Source of the DNA: Hysterangium stoloniferum
Taxonomy: Eukaryota > Basidiomycota > Agaricomycetes > Hysterangiales > Hysterangiaceae
DNA: 64,000 nucleotides
Direction: 5' to 3'
NCBI GenBank assembly: GCA_015178975.1
Contig: WHVD01000012.1
Coordinates: 186,001 to 250,000 of the forward strand
The notes beneath the pieces are model-generated. The model ran no database searches. It saw nothing but the letters and a program-made list of their open reading frames with translations, and was not told where the DNA came from. Both the position numbers and the translations under genes were made by a program. Positions 54,472-64,000 of this stretch are shown piece by piece (position 1 is the stretch's first letter; each line of letters starts with the position of its first letter).

Positions 54472-55430
54472 GAAAGTATTCAGTGTGATTAGTATTTTAA
54501 TGAATTCGTTTAAAGAGTAATATGAACTGAAATCAAGTGGAAAAATACGCAAAAAGTGACATCTGCCCTACTTAGATTCAATGCCTTAAATGCATCATTC
54601 AACAACCGCTTAACGGCTTCAAATCAATGTTTGAACACTGCTACAAAGTGACCTTCGATGAAGTGCTTAGAGTGCTTCATTTAAGTGCACAGACTTCCTA
54701 CAGCGTGGAACATCGTTGGACTTCATGAACACGTTGAAACTGCTGTCGCTTGACGGACCCCAGTAGCGGCGCTGGTACCAAATATATTAGCAGATGCAAG
54801 AATGCATAGCCTCAATTTAGCCTAGTACTACTGTGATCAATCAATTGGTATTGTCGGTTAAAGAATTACGATTGAAATCACAAAAGCTTCAGTCATTTCC
54901 TCAGGTGGTTGCTGTGAACATTATCCCGGCAGAGCTCAACCCCAAGAACCTCGAATATTTACGTTGAGACGTCCAATCTTCATAGAGACGCGAACGCTCC
55001 CGCCTAAGGGAGGAGTCTAGTCATCCATTCTGAGTGCACAGATCATATGCAGTGAATAGCTTTCGACGCCGAAGTTTCCTTTCAGTCTGATTCAACTATT
55101 ATATTTTCCCTCTATAATTACTGATGCGAATGGGATGCAATGGTATTACATGAAATGACTGATATACACCCTCTGTATAGCCTACCGTATTCTTCTCAAG
55201 TCTGGCTAGGTTCAGATTGATTTATGTGTATGATTCCAACCAATTATGAGTGAGCGGGTGCTTTATAAATAAATAAATGCAAATATTCTTGCGGCTCTAC
55301 TAATATCCTGAATACATCTATAGAAAAATGAGTTGAGATGTGAACTGTATCCAACGAATTCTGGGCCAAGTGTCATAAATATTTTCAATCGCATGGTCAC
55401 TGATAATATTCAGCAGATAACCCCCTTACA

Positions 55431-57095
55431 TTACTGTGTAGCAAGGCCTTCAAGCCTCCCACCAGAAATTTCTTCACGCCCCTCTGCGGAATGGACGGGG
55501 CTTCCTCCTTCATAATGTTCCCTCGAAATAACATCTCCTATATAATTATCTCCGACGTCCTCAATCAAAGAATGTCCAATACTGCGTACGGCCCCTCGGA
55601 AGGTAGTGAGCCCGAGATTATTCGTCGCATTGATCACATTACATGACGAGTTTAATTCTCGCAGTTCGAGAAAGAAGCGGCAAACGAGGATGGTGGATAT
55701 GCTGTAGTTGCCATTAAGACGTCAGGTGAGATGCATGAGATAAATACTTGCCAGGCCTCAAAGTCTGCGGTGAAGTTGGCAAATGAGGTCTGTATTCGAT
55801 TTGGAATGAGTAGGTGTTTTGGAATTCAAAAAGGCCAAACGATATTCACGGAAACAAACTTAGAAGAAATGTAGTAGTATCAGCTAAAAGGGGGAAAGGA
55901 GCGGCAATCCCAAACCTTAGTTGTAATTAGGATCTGTAAATTCCAGATGAAGATCACGCTGAGAAATTAAAATCAAATTTTATCAACTGAAGTCACGTTA
56001 ATTTAGCACTAACGTAAATCGGAGAACACCTGGGATTGATATGGTCATATAAGAACACGTAGACTCAAACGCCGAGATAAATTACCTTGCTGCACAAGTA
56101 GATAGGTTATAGATTGTTTCCTCAATTCTTTAATACCTTTTTGCAGCCTAATCGTGCCGATGGTGTGGAATAATGTGGTAAATAATATGAGCCCATCCAA
56201 CGTGATTGTAAGAGCGGATGCTGCTGAGTCTATAACGATCATGTCAACTCGAGGTCTCCAGGCATATGCGATGGACTTCTGTACTCCTGTTTAATGATGT
56301 GAATATACAGTCAGGTGATTCTAGCCAAGTGAAACAAACAGTTTGATAGTGATCCCAGAAATACAATCGTCACGGACTACGAGAAGTTATCATACTGATA
56401 GGTATACCGATCCACACATTGCCAGTAAGTAAACACACCAGATGACACGAGACTTCTCCAAGATATGTGAGCAAGATTGGAGTTAAGATATATTTGTTAG
56501 CCCTGCTTATAGCGTAGACCCTTGCAAGTAATATCCCTGATATCCCTCTTGGTTGAGTTATTCCAGAAAGTAAATAGGTTAATCACCGTGTACACTAAGC
56601 GCCGCGAAAGTGTTCAGAACAGCCCAGGTGTGGAATATTGCATTACATGCTCTATGGCTAATCAGTAAACCACTAACCTGAGGCTCAAATGATACCACAA
56701 ACCATCAACTGGTGTAAGTCCAGGAACATTTTGAGGCCCATCCCATCACGCACCTCTAACGGTTCATCTGCTAAATCAACGACGACATCAAATATAAACT
56801 GAAGTAGGGCCAAATATCGGGCGATGATGTACAGCACAGATGCTAGTCTGATCCTACTCTTCCATACGAACTGGATTTCCGCTGGAAGAGTCAAGAATGT
56901 ATCATAACTAAGCAAAACTGAGATGCCCGTCTATATAGTGTGGTAAACAAGTGCGACTTTGTGTAGACAGACCTAGTGTTTCCAAATTGGTGTAAGTCCA
57001 AAGCTGACTGGAAACCCACGTCAGTGTTGTGTGATGAAATGGCATAAAGGTAGTTACTGTCCAGTTGCTGCTTGAATTTCTGCCACGGATGCCAT
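55431..57095 (-). CDS. DUF6533-type membrane protein, copy G6
   Basis: Start ATG at 57095-57093 (MASVAEIQAAT). Exon 3 has LLSYDTFLTLPAEIQFVWKS and VLYIIARYLALLQFIFDVVV. Then come the LARVYAIS-type exon (about 56540-56380), LDGLILFTTLFHTIGTIRLQ with SITYLLVQQG (56242-56060) and the last exon (INATNNLGLTTFRGAVRSIG, stop at 55431). In the GVSGILLARVY exon the spacer is shorter than in G4 (deletion near 56570). Splice sites seen in G4 are kept for the first two introns. It is one of the better candidates for an intact copy, but the 3' exon structure is unresolved. Confidence 0.5.
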
Positions 57096-57899
57096 GTGAG
57101 ATTTTGCAAGTACCAGTGCTACGTACTCTTAGCTGCTCAAGAAATTAGATTATTAGCATTCTCGGTGCAGTATATGTCGTATGATCGCAGGCGCTCAATG
57201 AGAAGCAACTCTAGCCAGCTTGCGGCTTTAGATCATAATAACTTACGCAATTATGAATTCGAAGCACACGTTTGCAGTCATATTCCATCTTCCATCTTTT
57301 ATCTACTGTGTTCCATGCATGGCAAATCAGTATGATCATATGCCATGTGCATGTACTGGGCACATTGTTGTGGAATAGAGTTGTAACTGTGGTAAAGCCA
57401 TCTACTAAGTATGTACCCGTATGCCACTGCGTTTTTTGGTGACCACGTATTTGACAAATAATTAAACATAAATATTCATATTAAGACTGGCGGTTTGATA
57501 CAACTATTATTTTGCCCTCTATAATTACTGTGATTCGAATGGGAGGGATGCAATGGTACTACATGCAACGACTGATTTGCACCCTCTTGACCGTCTACTG
57601 TATTCTCCTCAGGTCTGACTAGGTGCAGATTGTTTTGCGCTGCTCTAAAGAAAGGCTGTTGGTCCTCTATTAGAAGTCAAGATTTCCCAGAAGATTTGGA
57701 GTGGGAAGCGCTTGCTGTTATCAGAGGTAACGTCAAGGTGGATAATCAGATTACTTGCAGATCATACGTTTTATGATTGCAGAAGGAAAGTGGAGTCAAA
57801 ACGCGTCTCACGTGATATAATAGGTCATGATTCACTTGACACTGACCGACCTAAGTACCGTGGCCTAAAATCTTGGATCGACGGCAATGTGTTTAACCC

Positions 57900-58615
57900 A
57901 ACTAATATGTCCAACGATGACATCCACCTCTCTTCACAATGATCAATAAATAACGCAACAGCAGCTCGACACCATCATGTATTCCGGGGAATCCGATGAC
58001 GACGTTGTACCATTTCCAAACACTCACGTCTCACCTTTTAGAAGAAGCGAACGGGTTGAATTGTCCGTATCACACTCGTTCTCGCAGCTGGCCATTGGCT
58101 TCGGGAATCCACGTCCACACCCACCCCTCTTGCCCAACTCCAGAATTTGAAAGGTCCTGTAAAGTCAATCCAATCAAAAATTGGTGTGGTCGTTACAACA
58201 CCGTCAGAACCATCTCCACAGTTACCGAAGAAGGCTGCAAGTACTAAGCGTCACGGCCCTTCACCACCTAAACGCGCCCGACTTCATCCTGCAGAGGCAA
58301 AACGTGTGGCTTATGCTCGGGATTGTGACGCCGACTATGAAAAGATCCTATCGGCGCGAATAGAGCCTCGCCATGCCATGCAGACCCAGACCCAGATGCC
58401 AATGTGTTCTTGGATGATGGTAGTGACCTTTTGACGTGCCGAAGATGGATAGTCCTGAATCAGATGAGTTGGGTTTGGAACTTGAGTTGGATACTATTGT
58501 GAAAGTGTTAGACGCTAGGTGGGCTTTCCTGTTCATCTTTAACAAACAAAAAACGTTCCGATCTAACGAACATATGCACACAGAGGAATTAGTGAAGCCA
58601 GAAACCTGATGAGAG
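57900..58615 (+). pseudogene. Family B, first copy in U5
   Basis: One long frame (58147-58434) covers KGPVKSIQSKIGVVVTTPSE, QLPKKAASTKRHGPSPPKRA, AEAKRVAYARDCDADYEKIL and SARIEPRHAMQTQTQ without the stop seen in U3 and U4. A deletion then joins the GMDVDT region directly to the acidic VPKMDSPESDELGLELELDT region (about 58415-58500). It ends with EARNLMRGEDLLD before the recurrent module at 58695. Confidence 0.45.
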
Positions 58616-58969
58616 GAGAGGACTTACTTGACTGCCAAACAACTTCCATCTGATAACGAATTGCCACTTCATGCTTACGCTGCCATGTTCTATCATCAAG
58701 TTCCATCTACTATCTTCCATTTGTGGCAAATCAGTGTATCCATACAAGAATCATTAATCATTATACATGCTGATGCCACATGTTTTTGCTGGACCGACTT
58801 GGCACATATTTGTGGAGTTGTAACCGTGGTAAAGCGCCTGTACTACAGTTGCGGACAATCAAAGTCGGCAAGTTTGATATCCCACGATCGAGAACTTTTG
58901 GCAAGAAACTAATTCCACATTTGGATTCCGCTGGAGTCAAAACGCGTTGCGATGCGGTATATAAATGTA

Positions 58970-59317
58970 TCTTTATCTCACTCTGGTCTGGTGAACAACA
59001 TCATGTTGCGGTCTAAAGCGGGAGCCGGCTGCAACCACAGATGACAGACAGGCATCCATGGCAACAGGCGCGGGCCGCTACATGAGACTAGCTAAGGTAC
59101 AAAGAAAACAGTAGTGGCAAAGAAAAGAGGGATGGTGGGTGGGAAATAAAAAGTACTGTTGAAGATGCTGTAAGCATCCTGTGAGATGGGAGACGAAGGA
59201 ACAGAGACGAAGAGAAGGAAAAGACGCCAGTGAACAATAAGGGGAGATTGTCACACAGTGACACTAGGTGAGACCTACAATCGCTAAGAATCCGGGCAAA
59301 TTATATTTGACCGATCA
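58970..59317. other. 348-bp insertion unique to U5
   Basis: Placed between the TATA-like GCGGTATATAAATG and the CACGTG site, which are about 30 bases apart in U1 and U3. No LTR-type termini, no clear target duplication, no open frame. Purine-rich in its middle (GAAGGAACAGAGACGAAGAG). Confidence 0.55.
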
Positions 59318-59549
59318 AATTTTAAGAAACATTAGCCCCCTTATCACGTGACACAGTAGGTCTTGTAGTCAGATGCACTTGACACTGACCGGCCCAAGTA
59401 CCATAAACTAAAATCTTTTCCCTAAAGGCATATATTAAACTTTACTAATATAACCAAGTTAATAACAATATTTCTTCAAAGTCAAAGTCTTCTCAATCAA
59501 AGGGAGCGACACGTGAGATGGGGAGTAGTAGACTTTTCGCGGATCGCAA

Positions 59550-61020
59550 GTCTTCAATAGCAGTCTTCTCTACACGTCGTCATCTTCGTTGTCTTCAAAA
59601 AGGCTGATATTAGAGGCCACACCGCCGTCCGCCGCGCTTTTCCAGCCATCCCCAATTCCTCCAAACAACGCATCCAAACCGACCACAATGACATCCACCC
59701 TCTTCACAATGATCAATAAAAAACGCAACAGGAGCTCGTCACCATCATATACTCCGGAGAATCCCACGGCGACGTTGTACCATTTCGAAATATTCACGTC
59801 TCACCTTTTAGAAGAAGCGACAGTTCGAATCGTCCGTATCACGCTCGTTCTCACGGATCGCCGCGGTCTTTCGGGCATCCACGTCCCCCGCACCCACCCC
59901 TCTTACCCAACTCCAGAATTTGAAAGGTCCTTTAAAGTCAACCCAATCAAAATTTGGTGCGGTCGTTCCAACACCGTCAGAACCATCTCCACAATTACCG
60001 AAGAAGGCTGCAAGTACTAAGCGTCACGGCCCTTCACCACCTAAACGTGCCCGACTTCGTCCTGCAGATGCAAAACGTGCGGTGTATGCTCCCGATTATG
60101 ACGCCGACGATGAAAAGATCCTCTCGGCATGAATAGAGCCTCGCCAGGCCATGCAGACCCCGACCCCGACCCAGATGCCAATGTATTCTTGGATAATGGC
60201 ATGGACGTAGACACAGAAATTACCCCTCGTTCCGCGATCCAGAGGCAGGGAAGAGCCGGTCCATCATATTCAAACGACAACGTCTCATGAAAACCCCCGG
60301 AAATCCTCTCTAGCCAAGAGGCTGAAGTGGAATTGCTTATTAACCTCAACAATGATTCAGGTGCCGCATCCGACGAGACAAATCCCGCGCCAGAAGCCTC
60401 TGCACAGCCGTCCCCATTTAAAGCGTGTGCAATTATTATCATTGCTGGTATCGAGGCTAACACCGAGATTATGGGTGCAACGCAGGCGCAGCAGGAATGA
60501 AATTGTCACTGGTAGGTTTAACGGATGATGCTAGTGACTTTTATGGTGTGCCGAAGATGGAAAGTCCTGAGTCGGATACCATTGTCAAAGGGTTAAACGC
60601 TAGGTGAGTTTTTCTGTTCATCTTTAATAAACAAAAAGCGTGCCGATCTAACGAGCATATACGACACAGACTGTCGTCTCCCACATCCCCCCATACCAGC
60701 ACATCCAATGAAGTATACACGACGGTCCATGTGCCATCCCCAACCGAGTGTGAAAGTAGAACTATTCCGTCACGACTCCCCCGGCCCATCCACACCTAGA
60801 ATCACATTCAAACCCAAACCCAAAAGCAACGTCGCATGCCCACTGGACATGTTCCTCGCGGACAATCGTCGCGGAGAAGCCCGCAAGGCCGGTGTCGAAG
60901 GGAAATGCGATACAGTGGCGTGGACGGCTGAGGCGTCAGTCTCGGATGGGTCGGATATATCGCTTCTGCAGAGAGAAAGTGTGGAGATGATAGAATGCGT
61001 GCAAGCTCGACGTTTCTCTT
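59550..61020 (+). pseudogene. Family B, second copy in U5 (fullest copy)
   Basis: Segments in order: Ser/Pro-rich leader (59589-59810, SSKRLILEATPPSAALFQPS), HLLEEAT and GIHVPRTHPSYPTPEFERSF (59810-59930), basic segment (59920-60132, PKKAASTKRHGPSPPKRARL, then DDEKILSA), acidic DPDANVFLDNGMDVDTE (60165-60215), EVELLINLNNDSGAASDETN and AIIIIAGIEA (60327-60460), GVPKMESPESDT (60547-60580), then KVELFRHDSPGPSTPRITFK, MFLADNRRGEARKAGVEGKC and SVEMIECVQARRFSLNF (60740-61030). Strongly charged and low in hydrophobic clusters, with a possible nuclear signal KRARLR. No known domain. The end runs into antisense C repeats. Some shifts may be introns, others are not. Confidence 0.45.
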
Positions 61021-61029
61021 TGAATTTCC

Positions 61030-61858
61030 CTACAAATTCTTGGCGTAGCTGTCCGTCCTGTCTGAATGCTCTTCTGGATTCTTGGCAAGTCCCCCGCTCT
61101 TTTCTGAATGCTTCTTTAAATCCTTGGAAAGCCCACACCCGTCACTCCTCTCTAAATGCTCCTTTAAAATATTGACAAGCTCATAGCTCCTCTCTAAACG
61201 TTCCTTTGTTTTCTCAACAAGCTCGTTCCTTCCTGAGTCGAGCACAACATCTAGGTAATTGTGTGGTGTACCCTGATGAGGAGCCCCAAGATAAATGATA
61301 CCTTTAGTGACATCATAAATTTCCTGGAAATGGTTGAGATGTACCGGTCAAAAATATTAGCATTATGATGTGCGATGGGGTCGAGATAGCTTTTAGGAAT
61401 TTCAGTATGATCCTTCCAACAGTATGTGCCGTGAAAATGATAGGTCAGTTCTATTTATCGGGTAACTCAGCACCAATAAAAAACATGCAAGATCACGATC
61501 GCTCACTTCCTTACCAATTCTTACAAGTGCAAGTTTTGGAAATAAGCCTTTGCTGTGACCACTAGGGTCTCAGAAAATTGATTCCTGTGTTCAGTATAAC
61601 TGTTGTAGCCAAAACTCAAGGTCCTCCCCTGCCCTATCATACGGCAAAAAATTGCGTAGCCATATTCTGCCCTTGTGTCCTACAATATTTTACTGGATGT
61701 CCATCTACGCTGTGGATGTAAATGATGCTACCGTCAGAAGTTATAACCATTTCAAATGGTGAACCGAGGTATTGCTATGCACACTCGATATTTGATTGGC
61801 TAGGATTGGTTATCGTTAGAATGCCGAAATCTTTCAGATGAAATGTATTTGTAGTCAT
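61030..61858 (-). pseudogene. SesB-like alpha/beta hydrolase, U5 copy
   Basis: From the ATG at 61858 the minus strand repeats the U1 copy: FGILTITNP, a TAG at the same codon, IIYIHSVDGHPV, a frameshift, then a PIIFTAHTVG-type nucleophile-elbow block with GGI changed to GRI, and YDVTKGIIYLGAPHQGTPHN (Ala for Thr in the GTPHRG-like motif). It then enters LDSGRNELVEKTKERLERSY and three or four 14-residue repeats, ending about 61030. Changes at two conserved motifs and the shared TAG argue against catalytic activity. Confidence 0.6.
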
Positions 61859-62479
61859 GGCGGGAGTCGGGCTAAAGGTGGTTCCAAAGAAAATTTATGT
61901 CTTAAGGCAAATAACATATCGAGGGTGGTGGGTGGTGGCGGGAGGGGGAGATTGACTTCCCAGATATATGCGCTCATGTAGAGTATCAGCTCCAAGAGAT
62001 GAGAACTCCCTCGAGTCCGGATTTTAGATTCATCTTACTGTGACTCGTGCAGCACAGCCTTTGTGCACCATGACTTGGGCATTATATCAGATAATGGGAT
62101 TCACAATAATGAAGAAGTAAGTTTTGATTGCTTATCCTGAAAATTGCAAAACCATTGTGTCCTGTGCCCGCGAGTGGGGATGTTGGTGTCCATGAAAATG
62201 ATGAGGTGTTCCACACACCGCCACAGTTGTTGCAGTATAAATGGAGGAGTGTAGGCCCATATGAGATGGGTATATGTATTCTGGACCAGACTTGAACATT
62301 TGGGTTGGTGGTATTCAATGGTGGGGTCAATGCTGTTACAGAGTGAGTTTTCATGTTGGTGTTCAAATAAATGGCATGGCCTCATCACTCAGTGTACTTA
62401 GCATCTGTACATTCCCATCCCCTAACTGCAAACACCCTCCCATCAACCTCGGACTCTTCGCAACTTGTTTAGTGACATA

Positions 62480-62600
62480 CTGTGATGGACGGTGACAGTG
62501 TTGGGTGGTGACAGTGGCAGTGGTGGCAATGATAGCAGGGATAATTGTGATGGGTGGTGATGGATGATGGTGGTGGTGGTTGGTGGTGGAATACGAGCGC
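62480..62600. repeat. GGT-rich simple repeat, U5
   Basis: Nearly the same as the U1 tract (GATGGATGATGGTGGTGGTG). The next 490 bases are spacer almost the same as 31080-31560. Confidence 0.8.
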
Positions 62601-63089
62601 GTAGAAGTGCCCTGCTTTGCAGTGTATTAGTGAATGGAATTCAATGTATTTAATATTTTAATGAATTGGTTTGAAGAGTGATATGAGCTGGAATTATGTG
62701 CAAAAATACACAAAAAGTGACACTGGTCCTACTTAGATTCAGTGTCTTAAATGCATCATCCAACAACCGCTCAACGGCTTTAAATCAGGGTTTGAACACT
62801 GCTACAATGTGTTTCTCACCCTTAGAGGAAGTACCTAGAGTGCTTCATTGAAGGGCACACTTCTTACAGTGTGGAACATCGTTGGACTTCATGAAACAAG
62901 TTGAAACTGCTGTCCCTTGACAGATCCTCGCAGTAGCGGCGCTGGCTGGCACCAAATATACTACTCGATTGCAAGAATGTATAGTATCAATTTAGCCTAG
63001 TAGTACTACAGTGATCAGTCGATTGGCATCAACGGTTAAAGAATTACTATTGAAATCACGACAGCTTCAGTCATTTCCTGCAGTGGTTT

Positions 63090-63187
63090 ACTGTGCAGCA
63101 AGGCCTTCAAGTCTCCCACCAGAGGTTTCCTCACACCCCTCTGCGGAATGGACGGGGATTTCTCCTTCACAGCGTCCCTGCGAAATA
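63090..63187 (-). pseudogene. DUF6533-type last-exon fragment at array end
   Basis: The stretch GCAGCAAGGCCTTCAAGTCT to CTTCACAGCGTCCCTGCGAAAT matches the start of every unit. It stops at 63187 where an LTR fragment begins. This is the right border of the array in this window. Confidence 0.65.
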
Positions 63188-63308
63188 ATGAAGGTTGGAT
63201 TGACATCTGGGTCCTGGCGGGTATTCTGGTTAACTGAAATTGGTGTATCTAGAGCATGGGTGCATATAGGTTGGTGCCTAGAGTCCCGCGGGAGTTCTGG
63301 TCATAACA
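63188..63308 (-). mobile_element. LTR fragment related to the 781-bp family
   Basis: On the minus strand it starts TGTTATGACCAGAACTCCCG and continues with GGGACTCTAGGCACCAACC, parallel to TGTTACGACCAGACAATCCC and GGACTCCGGGCACTAACC of the solo LTR at 7898-8678. Only the first 120 bases of the LTR are present. Confidence 0.65.
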
Positions 63309-63309
63309 C

Positions 63310-63613
63310 CTGATGTCTCTCTGCCCACTGTAGCTTCCCCCCCTGTGAGATTGTCCCAGAAAAGGCATTTCTTATTCACCACATGTTTTAGGCCAGCCTT
63401 GTGTAAGGTGTGACAAACAGTTTGGGAGGAGAGGGACTTATTTGTGACATCCTTGGTAACTTGCACTACATTATCAGCTTTCTGCCTGCAAATGAGATGC
63501 CTAGCATAGCTAATATCAGCAGATGTAAGCTTAGTTGGATGACCAGCAGAGGACTTGAAAGCCTCAGGACAGTATTTAGAGTGCATTTTTTGAGATAGTT
63601 CCATTACTAACAC
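63310..63613 (-). pseudogene. Tc1/mariner transposase, N-terminal fragment
   Basis: Minus strand frame with SSAGHPTKLTSADISYARHL, QVTKDVTNKSLSSQTVCHTL and HKAGLKHVVNKKCLF: the paired helix-turn-helix DNA-binding region of Tc1-like transposases. It is truncated by the LTR fragment at 63308, and the DDE core is absent. The element's outer part would be the 390 bases to the right (63614-64000), where I see no further gene; GGGGTTTAGGGTTTAGGG lies at about 63771-63788. Confidence 0.7.
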
Positions 63614-64000
63614 CAGTGGTCTGATGAATAGTGCCCAAAGACATTAGAGAGGAGCAGAGTAATGATGTGTTCATGTATAGCAGAGAGAATAGTGTGCATA
63701 GTGAATTGTGGGGACAAGCGTGCTAAAAGGCCTTGTATTTATACTTGAACATGAACAAAGCATGTGACTTTGGGGTTTAGGGTTTAGGGTGTGGAAGCAG
63801 AGTCATATGATCATGAATATTTTTAGACTACTTCTTTGCTATGTGAATCCTGGCAACAAAACTGTTCACATGTAAAAGCTTCATTAATCCTATTATTACA
63901 TGGCCATAAATGGACATATGAAATGATGACTATGTAATCAACATTTAGTGATGTTAGAGCTTCTTTCATAATTTATTCAGAATCTGTGGAATTTTTTAAA

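Larger units (their letters stand above)
43973..55435. repeat. Tandem unit U4, enlarged by insertions
   Basis: G5 and a B copy occupy 43.95-47.85 kb. The normal layout is then broken by a perfect inverted repeat (48156-48797) and 4.9 kb of sequence found nowhere else in the window (48798-53690). Unit sequence resumes at about 53690. No C repeat array remains. Confidence 0.65.
55436..63090. repeat. Tandem unit U5
   Basis: Contains G6 (minus), two B copies (plus), C with the hydrolase core (minus) and a GGT-rich tract. Compared with U3 it lacks about 280 bases between the recurrent module and the GCGTTTTTTGGTGACC stretch (junction near 57428), and has a 348-base insertion at 58970. Confidence 0.7.

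Noticed and set aside
63771..63790. Telomere-like GGGTTTAGGGTTTAGGG
   Set aside because: Only two full TTTAGGG units, inside a Tc1 remnant, with no subtelomeric features. Too short to call an interstitial telomere.

Overview
This window is repeat-dominated DNA from a filamentous basidiomycete, most likely an Agaricomycete. The evidence is compact introns of about 45-60 bases, DUF6533-type seven-helix genes, a fungal LysM gene, a SesB-like alpha/beta hydrolase of the kind found in front of fungal NLR proteins, and decayed Copia, PIF/Harbinger, Tc1/mariner and tyrosine-recombinase elements. Hardly any open frame is long. Most coding sequence is multi-exon, decayed, or both. Family identities rest on motifs read by eye, not on searches.

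Left part (1-16.7 kb): a nest of transposons. A PIF/Harbinger element (terminal repeats near 1174 and 15535) has a SANT/Myb-like ORF on the left strand side and a DDE transposase whose two halves (about 3615-4325 and 15010-15303) are now about 10.7 kb apart. Between them lie an unrecognised reverse-strand coding remnant (4.77-5.79 kb), a 30-base tandem repeat, a Tc1/mariner C-terminus, a solo LTR with perfect target duplication, a decayed Copia pol with its LTR, and an inverted copy of the repeat unit that fills the right half of the window. A 740-base internally deleted derivative of the Harbinger element sits beside it.

Centre (16.75-21.75 kb): a nearly complete Copia retrotransposon with 5-base target duplication, half-tRNA(iMet) primer site, polypurine tract, gag zinc knuckle, protease, integrase, RT and RNase H. 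One in-frame TGA just after the integrase catalytic Glu interrupts the polyprotein. It is followed by a frameshifted LysM-domain gene (22.0-23.25 kb).

Right part (24.9-63.1 kb): at least five tandem copies of a multigene unit (spacings about 6.6, 4.8, 7.6, 11.5 and 7.7 kb). Each unit carries, left to right: a DUF6533-type membrane gene on the minus strand; one or two copies of an unrecognised disordered-protein gene on the plus strand (here family B); a SesB-like hydrolase on the minus strand with a 14-residue helical repeat array (here family C), tail-to-tail with B; and a GGT-rich simple repeat. Copies differ by deletion, frameshift and insertion, including a solo LTR and a 4.9 kb block with a tyrosine-recombinase remnant next to a perfect 227-base inverted repeat. 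The array looks like a locus of membrane-receptor-like and NLR-type genes that expanded by unequal recombination and then decayed. Whether any copy is functional cannot be settled here.
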